The notes under the pieces: generated by a model
Told to the model about the DNA's origin: nothing
The model's database searches: none
Seen by the model: only the letters and a program-made list of their open reading frames with translations
Part shown: piece by piece, positions 7,194 to 11,781 of the stretch
How positions within the stretch are numbered: position 1 is the first letter of the stretch
Layout of the letters: each line of letters starts with the position of its first letter
Source of the DNA: Bacillota bacterium
GTDB lineage: Bacteria > Bacillota > Clostridia > Christensenellales > SZUA-584
DNA: 11,781 nt
Direction: 5' to 3'
Assembly: GCA_023396555.1 (NCBI GenBank)
Contig: JAEWWC010000138.1
Span: 1 to 11,781, forward strand
Made by a program: the position numbers and the translations under genes

Positions 7194-7351
7194 CCCTGAC
7201 AAAAAAACGGTTAAGGCGCCGTAAATCCACAAAGCCGCGTGCATCAAAATGATGGTTGAATTATATCCCAGCCTGAAATCAAATAACAATATCGGTCCGG
7301 CCGTTGTTTGGTTAATGAATATAAATATCAAAAATTGAAACCTGGACGCGA

Positions 7352-7380
7352 TTGACTTGCCCAAACCCGAAGTATATCCT
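7352..7380 (+). promoter_or_regulatory. Candidate promoter of the NagB-like/PfkB gene pair
   Basis: TTGACT (7352-7357) is followed after 17 bases by TATCCT (7375-7380), and an A+T-rich stretch lies upstream. The leader would be about 130 bases. A short direct repeat of TATATC (about 7373-7378 and 7384-7389) overlaps and follows the -10, and could be an operator. The hexamers are imperfect. Confidence 0.4.
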
Positions 7381-7507
7381 GAATATATCAAACAGATGTC
7401 CGACAGCAAACCGTAACCCTCCGCAGAATCATCAGTAATAAGCCCTTGTTGCCCAAGTCGTCTTTCCAATACTGGCGGCGTCCGCATTACCGAACGTCAA
7501 AGCTAAT

Positions 7508-7514
7508 GAGGTGA
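7508..7514 (+). promoter_or_regulatory. Ribosome-binding site that fixes the NagB-like start
   Basis: GAGGTGA precedes the ATG at 7520 by five bases. An in-frame GTG at 7511 lies inside the site itself, so it cannot be the start it serves. Confidence 0.7.
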
Positions 7515-7519
7515 AACAT

Positions 7520-8410
7520 ATGGATATCAACAAACTCTACATATGGTGCAGCATTCCCGCCGGCCAACTGGTCGGGCACCAAGCGCTGAGAACGCCTTTC
7601 CGAATGGTCCCGAATTCTGCCGAAATGGGCGCTCTTATGGCGCGTGAGCTTGTGGACGAGGTGGTTTCAGCGGCTGAAGCAGGCCGGATGTGCCGCGCCA
7701 TCATCCCATGCGGCCCCAACTGCTGGTACGCGCCGTTCACGCAGCTCATCAATGCCGAGCGCATATCACTGAAAAACCTGGTCGTCTTCCACATGGATGA
7801 ATGCCTGGACTGGGAGGGCCGTCCCCTTGCCGAAGGGGATCCCTACAACTTCCGCAGTTTTATGTTAAAGCATTTTTACGGTGGCATCGACGCGGAACTG
7901 GCCGTTCCAGAGACGCAGCGCCACTTCCTGATGCCGTCGAATATCGACTATATTCATGAAGAGATCTGGAAGGAGCCGATCGACATCACAATGGGCGGTT
8001 GGGGGCAGGACGGTCACATCGCTTATAACCAGACGCGCCGGCATCCCTTCAGCAAAATTACGCTGGACCAGCTGAGAAAGTCGTCTATCCGCGTGCAGGA
8101 AAACAATCTGGATACCATCATCACGTTGGGACAGCGCAGCTTCGGCGCGGCTTATCAGTTTGTGCCGCCTATGTCGGTGACACTGGGTGTCAGTGAGTGC
8201 CTGTCAGCCAGAAAAGTCCGCGTTTACAGCGATACCGGCACGTGGAAACAGACGGCGCTGCGGGTCGCGCTGTTCTCCGAACCGGACGCGGAATATCCGC
8301 TCACCCTGCTTCAGGAGCATCCCGACGCGATGATCACCGCCACAGCGGACACCGCAAGCCACCCCATCTCCGAGCATCCCGAATGGGAGTTTGCGGGCAT
8401 CAACGTCTGA
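7520..8410 (+). CDS. Glucosamine-6-phosphate deaminase/isomerase-like protein (NagB fold), divergent
   Basis: The 296-residue protein has the NagB/6-phosphogluconolactonase Rossmann-like fold. Family landmarks: the sugar-phosphate loop region IIPCGPNCWY (61-70), FHMDE (90-94, with D93 matching the proton-transfer Asp72 of E. coli NagB), DPYNFRSFMLKHFY (107-120), MGGWGQDGHIAYN (158-170, with D164 and H166 matching Asp141 and His143), VTLGVSECLSAR (220-231) and a lysine at 243 matching Lys208. Two differences stand out: the position of NagB Glu148 is Q171 (YNQ instead of FNE), and the usual TG[GS]T phosphate loop reads CGPN. Canonical NagB converts glucosamine-6-phosphate to fructose-6-phosphate and ammonia; this one may act on another phosphosugar, or only isomerise. 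It is followed after 11 bases by the PfkB kinase gene, so the two are cotranscribed. The start is chosen by the GAGGTGA site. Fold is secure, substrate is not. Confidence 0.85.
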   Translation: MDINKLYIWCSIPAGQLVGHQALRTPFRMVPNSAEMGALMARELVDEVVSAAEAGRMCRAIIPCGPNCWYAPFTQLINAERISLKNLVVFHMDECLDWEGRPLAEGDPYNFRSFMLKHFYGGIDAELAVPETQRHFLMPSNIDYIHEEIWKEPIDITMGGWGQDGHIAYNQTRRHPFSKITLDQLRKSSIRVQENNLDTIITLGQRSFGAAYQFVPPMSVTLGVSECLSARKVRVYSDTGTWKQTALRVALFSEPDAEYPLTLLQEHPDAMITATADTASHPISEHPEWEFAGINV

Positions 8411-8421
8411 TATTGCAGCAT

Positions 8422-9441
8422 ATGGAAGAAGAGAAGTGCTACCCTTTTAATAAAGTGATCGGAACCGGCGGCATCGGCGCCGGCATTCTTTTTCAGCTGG
8501 ATTCAAACGAGCCGCTTAAACGCAACGAGTCGCGCCCGGCGGTGTTGAGCGACACCCAAGACTACTGCAAGCAGCATATCATTCTGCACTATATCGCCAA
8601 GTCACTGTATCCTCACACGGATGTTTACGCAATCGGCAAGGTGGGCCGCGATGCCGATGGGCGCAGGCTGCTGGAGGAGATGGAAGCCGCGCATATCCAT
8701 ACGGATACCGTGGAGATGGACGCCGCTCTGCCCACCATGTTCAGCACGTGCATCCAATATGCCGACAAGGCCGTCTGCAACGTCACATCCTCCAACAGCG
8801 CCTCGACTCTTGTCACCCCCGAATATATCCGCAAATCCCTCGCGCACATCCCCGCCATAGACGCCGCCACCATCATCATGGCCGCGCCCGAGGTGAGCGT
8901 AAACGCGCGTATCGCGTTGCTGTCCGCCGGAAGAAAAGGCGGCGCCTACTGTGTGGCTTCGTTTACCAGTGAGGAGGCGGACGAATTTGTCTCACAGGGC
9001 GGGGCCGCTCTCGTTGACCTTCTGTCGCTCAACGAGGATGAAGCGCGCGCGCTCGTTCAAACGGACGCCAACCTTGCAAAAGAAATAATAGAAGAAACCG
9101 ACGGGCTGATTCCGGCCTGTGTCCGGAAGCTCAAGCTCGTCGGTTCCAATGCTTCGCTTATTGTCACGCTGGGCAGTCGGGGCAGCGTCTGCCATCACCG
9201 TGGGCATACAGTATATCTGCCAGCTCCTCCCGTAAAAGTTGTGGCGACGGGAGGTGCAGGCGATGCTTACATATCGGGCGTGATCTGCGGTCTCTACACG
9301 GGGCTGCCGCTTCTGGCGTCTTCGGGCGAAGGCCCCTCCGCCATGCGGCTTGGGGCTCTGTTCGCCAAAAAGTCAGTAGAGCACAAGGACACGATTGCGC
9401 CCACGATCGGACCCGGCGATATAACCGGAATCGCCCGTTAA
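8422..9441 (+). CDS. PfkB (ribokinase)-family carbohydrate kinase
   Basis: This is a probable cytoplasmic sugar kinase using ATP, of 339 residues. The ribokinase fold is shown by IGTGGIGAGI (13-22), YAIGKVGRDADG (69-80), the central LLSLNEDEAR (200-209), VTLGSRGS (248-255) and the C-terminal ATGGAGDAYISG (275-286), with the catalytic base D281 and the anion hole GAGD. The N-terminal substrate motif usually seen as GG...N is absent; the same place reads DYCKQHIILHYIA (47-59), which marks a separate branch of the family and possibly another substrate. I start it at the ATG 11 bases after the NagB-like stop, where the family's first strand begins; an earlier in-frame ATG at 8197 would overlap the previous gene by over 200 bases. 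No clear ribosome-binding site precedes it, so translational coupling is likely. Its stop codon overlaps that of the opposing SIS gene. Confidence in the exact substrate is low. Confidence 0.88.
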   Translation: MEEEKCYPFNKVIGTGGIGAGILFQLDSNEPLKRNESRPAVLSDTQDYCKQHIILHYIAKSLYPHTDVYAIGKVGRDADGRRLLEEMEAAHIHTDTVEMDAALPTMFSTCIQYADKAVCNVTSSNSASTLVTPEYIRKSLAHIPAIDAATIIMAAPEVSVNARIALLSAGRKGGAYCVASFTSEEADEFVSQGGAALVDLLSLNEDEARALVQTDANLAKEIIEETDGLIPACVRKLKLVGSNASLIVTLGSRGSVCHHRGHTVYLPAPPVKVVATGGAGDAYISGVICGLYTGLPLLASSGEGPSAMRLGALFAKKSVEHKDTIAPTIGPGDITGIAR

Positions 9442-10487
9442 AGAGCGATCCACGGATCGAGCCCCTGCGGATGGTCGGGGTCCACCCCGCGCGCCATCGC
9501 GCTGTAATACGAAAGCAACTGCGCCACCGCAAGCAACGGCAGTCCTTCTACCGAGGGCAGCAGCTTCCTGCCAAAATCAATGGCGGTAATAACACCTTCG
9601 GGAACAGTTGTCAGCGGCGCCGTACTGTACAGAATCACACCGGCTCCCCGTGTGATCAGGTCCTTCACCAGCGCAGCCTGATAGTCATAGTCGTCGGCAC
9701 TCATGCACACAATTGCCAACGTATCCTTATCCGCCAGTACGATAGGCCCATGCCGTACGTCCAGCACATGCTTGCACACCGACGGCATGTAGGCGATTTC
9801 GTTGAACGCCAGCGCGCCTTCCTCCGCCAGCCCATTCGCTTCCGCGTCGGCCAGCACCAGGGCCTTGGCATATCCCCTCCCGGCGATTTCCTTCAGTTGC
9901 TGTTCGATTGCGGCCAGATAGTCGCTGCCGTGATCCGCTATATAAAGAATATCATCGATGATGTCCTGCCGTCCTGCGGCCACAGCTGTCACCAGCTGCC
10001 CCGCACCCGCAAGGTTGGTGACGCTGCGCGTTTGGCATACGCTTTCGTCAAACGCCCAAGGTATCTCCAGCGCCAGATCCGAAACTCCGGCCACGCGCGA
10101 TCCCGTTGCTTCAATGACGGACAGCACAGCGGCGCGGTATCCCGCTTTCCTCAAGGCCTTCACCGAATTGAGCACTTCGTCCGTCTCTCCAGACCGCGAC
10201 ACGGTGATGATCAAAGCGTCCTCCAGCAGCGGCATATAGGTCTTTTGATGCAGCATCAGATCTCCGGCGGGCAACGCCATCGCCGGGCTTTCCAGCATCA
10301 GGTTCGCCGTGCAGGCCAACGTTTTGCAGACCGAATAGCTGGACCCGCAGCCCAGATAGATGATCCTTTTGAATTGGCTCTGTGCATAAAAGGCGCTGAT
10401 CTGATCCTTTCTTGAGAGTATGTAATCCGCTGTTCTCCTGAGCGCCCGGTACTGATCCATGATCTCGGGATGTGTTTTATTTTCCAT
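9438..10487 (-). CDS. Double SIS-domain sugar isomerase/deaminase/deglycase-like protein
   Basis: The 349-residue protein consists of two SIS phosphosugar-binding domains and lacks the glutaminase domain of GlmS. Domain 1 (about 38-170) has YLGCGSSY (44-51) and the phosphate-binding SRSGET (97-102). Domain 2 (about 205-335) has EEGALAFNEIAY (222-233) and RHGPIVL (245-251). Compared from memory with E. coli GlmS isomerase, the active-site Glu488 (E230) and His504 (H246) positions are kept, but Lys485 is replaced by A226 and the C-terminal Lys603 by proline in DHPQGLDPWIAL. It is therefore unlikely to make glucosamine-6-phosphate; AgaS-like deaminase/isomerase or FrlB-like deglycase chemistry is more plausible. 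AAGGAGG (about 10494-10500) lies 6 bases before the ATG. It is transcribed towards the PfkB gene, and both stops share one TTAA. Fold is certain, reaction is inference. Confidence 0.9.
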   Translation of the reverse strand: MENKTHPEIMDQYRALRRTADYILSRKDQISAFYAQSQFKRIIYLGCGSSYSVCKTLACTANLMLESPAMALPAGDLMLHQKTYMPLLEDALIITVSRSGETDEVLNSVKALRKAGYRAAVLSVIEATGSRVAGVSDLALEIPWAFDESVCQTRSVTNLAGAGQLVTAVAAGRQDIIDDILYIADHGSDYLAAIEQQLKEIAGRGYAKALVLADAEANGLAEEGALAFNEIAYMPSVCKHVLDVRHGPIVLADKDTLAIVCMSADDYDYQAALVKDLITRGAGVILYSTAPLTTVPEGVITAIDFGRKLLPSVEGLPLLAVAQLLSYYSAMARGVDPDHPQGLDPWIAL

Positions 10488-10606
10488 GTACAGCCTCCTT
10501 TTATCAGGAATATTATGCTATGTATTCATTGCCTGCCATGGCTGATACCCCATCAATGTGCGGCACACACATGCCTGGCGGCAAACAAACCCTTGTCACC
10601 GCAATA

Positions 10607-10635
10607 AACTTATCAACAAAAGATAGGCCAGTCAA
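10607..10635 (-). promoter_or_regulatory. Weak candidate promoter of the SIS gene
   Basis: On the minus strand TTGACT (10630-10635) is followed after 17 bases by TAAGTT (10607-10612). The -35 is good and the -10 is poor. The leader would be about 110 bases. A separate promoter is expected, because the neighbouring upstream gene seems unrelated and a possible terminator lies between them. Confidence 0.25.
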
Positions 10636-10802
10636 CAAACGGACAGAAAGAAACCATGAATGCCGGAAAATGATGACGCGCCAGTATGGCGGATTTCTCG
10701 TGTCGCCCATTACAGCACGGAAGCCACCTGTCATCTTCGTCGGCATTTGCAGCATGTTGGACTGAACTTTCGGTACATTCTGCCATTTTGCGGCCGGAAA
10801 AT

Positions 10803-10840
10803 TAGCATACCATAAGTATACGATCGTGCACATGATGCTA
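10803..10840 (-). terminator. Nested dyad after the rhodanese-fusion gene, possible terminator
   Basis: TAGCAT (10803-10808) and ATGCTA (10835-10840) flank a 16-base near-palindrome GTATACGATCGTGCAC (10816-10831). On the minus strand the outer stem is followed by ATTTTCC. It begins 4 bases after the stop codon of the gene at 10844, as expected for a terminator, but the outer stem is A+T-rich and short, and the inner dyad could instead be a protein site. Confidence 0.45.
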
Positions 10841-10843
10841 TAA

Positions 10844-11781
10844 TTATTTTTTAGAATGCGTCTTGCTGTACTGCTTCTGTCCGCCCGAAAGGTTGAATAC
10901 TCGTTTAAAGCCTTTTCCCAGCAGGATGTTCTGCGCCGCGTTTCCGGTCGTACCTTTGTTGCAATAAGTCACGGCGACAGCGTCTTTATCCAGCGATTCG
11001 GCCGCAACCCGCAATTTGGCATGGGGAATACTCTCGGCAGTCTCAATATGGTTCTTCTCATACTGTGCGACGGCCCTCGCATCGATCAGCGTATACTTTT
11101 CGCCGGACTGCATCAGCGCGTCCAGTTCCTGAGCTGTCATCAGCGGCCTGCCCCTATGAATGGCATTATCCAATATCATGCCGGTATACATCACCGGATC
11201 CTTTGTCGTGGAGAACGGCGGGGCATAGGCAAGATCAAGGTGGAAAAGGTCTTCAACCTTTGCGTTGAAGGTGATTGCCGTTACAAATACGTCGATCCTC
11301 TTGTCAACACCCTCAAAACCGATGATCTGAGCGCCCAGAAGCCTGCCGCTTGCCTTGTCGGCGATTCCCTTGATGACCATTTCTCTGCCATGCATGTACT
11401 CCGGCTTATTGGGTTTGATATTGTGGCATACCGCTACTTCATATCCCAAGGCAAGGGCCTCTCGTTCGGAAAGGCCGGTCTGCGCCACCGTCATGTCGAA
11501 GATTCTGAAGATTCCCGTGCCGAGTATGCCCCTGAATTCCAAATCGCCGTCCGTCATGCTGTCGCCGGCAATCCGGCCGGTCTTGTTGGCAGTAGAGCCC
11601 AGCGGCCGGTAGACCGGCTTCCCCGTTACCACATGAAATTGCTCGATGCAGTCACCGCAGGCGTAAATGTCCGGCAGATTGGTTTGCATCCGGGTGTTCA
11701 CCCGGATTGCACCCGCAACACCCAGCTCGATGCCCGCTGCTGCCGCCAGCTCCGTGTTGGGGCGCACACCGGTGGATACAA
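10844..11781 (-). CDS. CoA-disulfide reductase/NADH oxidase with C-terminal rhodanese domain (N-terminus beyond the right edge)
   Basis: This is the C-terminal part of a flavoprotein pyridine nucleotide-disulfide oxidoreductase, about 312 residues visible; the FAD- and NAD-binding halves that lie earlier are outside the window. The visible frame opens with STGVRPNTELA, then DIYACGDC (the FAD-contacting segment), the dimerisation domain with DLAYAPPFSTTKDPV, and a rhodanese domain of roughly 95 residues with LIDAR and the active-site loop YCNKGTTGNAA, whose cysteine is at position 269 counted from the GTG at 11767. That GTG is internal: the conserved frame continues to the window edge. Fusions of this kind reduce CoA disulfide, per- or polysulfide or oxygen with NAD(P)H and handle sulfane sulfur; oxygen or redox defence in an anaerobe is plausible. 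It is transcribed like the SIS gene, but nothing links it to sugar metabolism. Confidence 0.92.
   Translation of the reverse strand, partial: VSTGVRPNTELAAAAGIELGVAGAIRVNTRMQTNLPDIYACGDCIEQFHVVTGKPVYRPLGSTANKTGRIAGDSMTDGDLEFRGILGTGIFRIFDMTVAQTGLSEREALALGYEVAVCHNIKPNKPEYMHGREMVIKGIADKASGRLLGAQIIGFEGVDKRIDVFVTAITFNAKVEDLFHLDLAYAPPFSTTKDPVMYTGMILDNAIHRGRPLMTAQELDALMQSGEKYTLIDARAVAQYEKNHIETAESIPHAKLRVAAESLDKDAVAVTYCNKGTTGNAAQNILLGKGFKRVFNLSGGQKQYSKTHSKK

Larger units (their letters stand above)
6981..7519. other. Gene-free divergent region between the ATPase and NagB-like genes
   Basis: About 540 bases without a convincing gene. The left part (6981-7112) would be the leader of the ATPase message and holds an orphan ribosome-binding site and a hairpin. 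The middle (7120-7220) holds two CGCCTAAGT repeats and a GGCGCC-ended inverted repeat. Positions 7250-7345 are clearly A+T-richer than the surroundings, and a possible rightward promoter follows at 7352-7380. A minus-strand open frame covers 7188-7487, but it has no ribosome-binding site and resembles nothing I know. I see no tRNA and no riboswitch class that I can name. Confidence 0.6.
10488..10843. other. Gene-free region between the rhodanese-fusion and SIS genes
   Basis: About 355 bases separate two leftward genes. A minus-strand frame of 106 codons (10513-10833) has no ribosome-binding site and no family resemblance, so I do not call it. The right end holds a nested dyad that may end the upstream message. 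A weak promoter-like pair for the SIS gene lies in the middle, and the SIS ribosome-binding site is at the left end. I see nothing else. Confidence 0.5.

Noticed and set aside
7201..7224. ACGG/CCGT mini-hairpin with a following T7 on the minus strand, terminator-like
   Set aside because: The stem is only four base pairs, and there is no minus-strand gene upstream for it to terminate.
7188..7487. 99-codon minus-strand frame in the gene-free region, with some hydrophobic stretches
   Set aside because: No ribosome-binding site before its ATG, no resemblance to a known family, and it overlaps the probable promoter of the NagB-like gene. A small membrane protein cannot be fully excluded.
8197..8421. 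Upstream extension of the PfkB kinase to an in-frame ATG
   Set aside because: It would overlap the NagB-like gene by more than 200 bases and add a low-complexity basic N-terminus not seen in the family; the ATG at 8422 fits the fold start.
9471..10415. 314-codon plus-strand open frame opposite the SIS gene
   Set aside because: It lies entirely antisense to a clear double-SIS protein; its composition is Arg/His/Gln-rich and shows no recognisable domain.
10513..10833. 106-codon minus-strand frame between the rhodanese-fusion and SIS genes
   Set aside because: Its start lies inside the possible terminator dyad, there is no ribosome-binding site, and the sequence has no recognisable motif.

Overview
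The window reads as a sugar or amino-sugar catabolic island from a Gram-positive anaerobe, most likely a Clostridia-like member of the Bacillota with moderately high G+C. The evidence is strong AGGAGG-type ribosome-binding sites, a lipoprotein solute-binding component, an MsmX/UgpC-type ATPase encoded apart from its permeases, sigma-A-like promoters, and a NADH oxidase/CoA-disulfide reductase fused to a rhodanese domain. There are ten protein genes, two of them cut by the window edges. I see no rRNA, tRNA, CRISPR array, transposase or phage gene, and no transcription factor gene.

Layout. (1) Positions 1-4174, minus strand: an operon read from right to left, with a lipoprotein solute-binding protein, a hairpin, a MalF-type permease, a MalG-type permease and a BadF/N-acetylglucosamine-kinase-type kinase that runs off the left edge. 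(2) Positions 4181-4365: a divergent promoter region. (3) Positions 4366-5745, plus strand: an L-fucose/L-arabinose-isomerase-fold protein, closed by a perfect bidirectional terminator. (4) Positions 5850-6980, minus strand: the carbohydrate ABC ATPase, which probably energises the permeases. (5) Positions 6981-7519: a long gene-free region with a structured leader, an orphan Shine-Dalgarno sequence, phased repeats and a possible promoter. (6) Positions 7520-9441, plus strand: a NagB-like protein followed by a PfkB-family kinase. (7) Positions 9438-10487, minus strand: a double-SIS-domain protein whose stop codon overlaps that of the kinase within a TTAA. (8) Positions 10488-10843: gene-free DNA. 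(9) Positions 10844 to the right edge, minus strand: the C-terminal part of a CoA-disulfide reductase/NADH oxidase with a rhodanese domain, probably an unrelated neighbour.

How the genes may work together (inference): the ABC transporter imports a sugar or small glycoside, the BadF-type and PfkB kinases phosphorylate intermediates, and the SIS, NagB-like and FucI-like proteins would isomerise, deaminate or bind the phosphosugars. The striking point is that the three isomerase/deaminase-type proteins all differ from their textbook relatives at positions I recall as catalytic or metal-binding. The locus is therefore best viewed as an uncharacterised carbohydrate pathway and not as a standard N-acetylglucosamine or fucose operon. 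The substrate cannot be read from the sequence.
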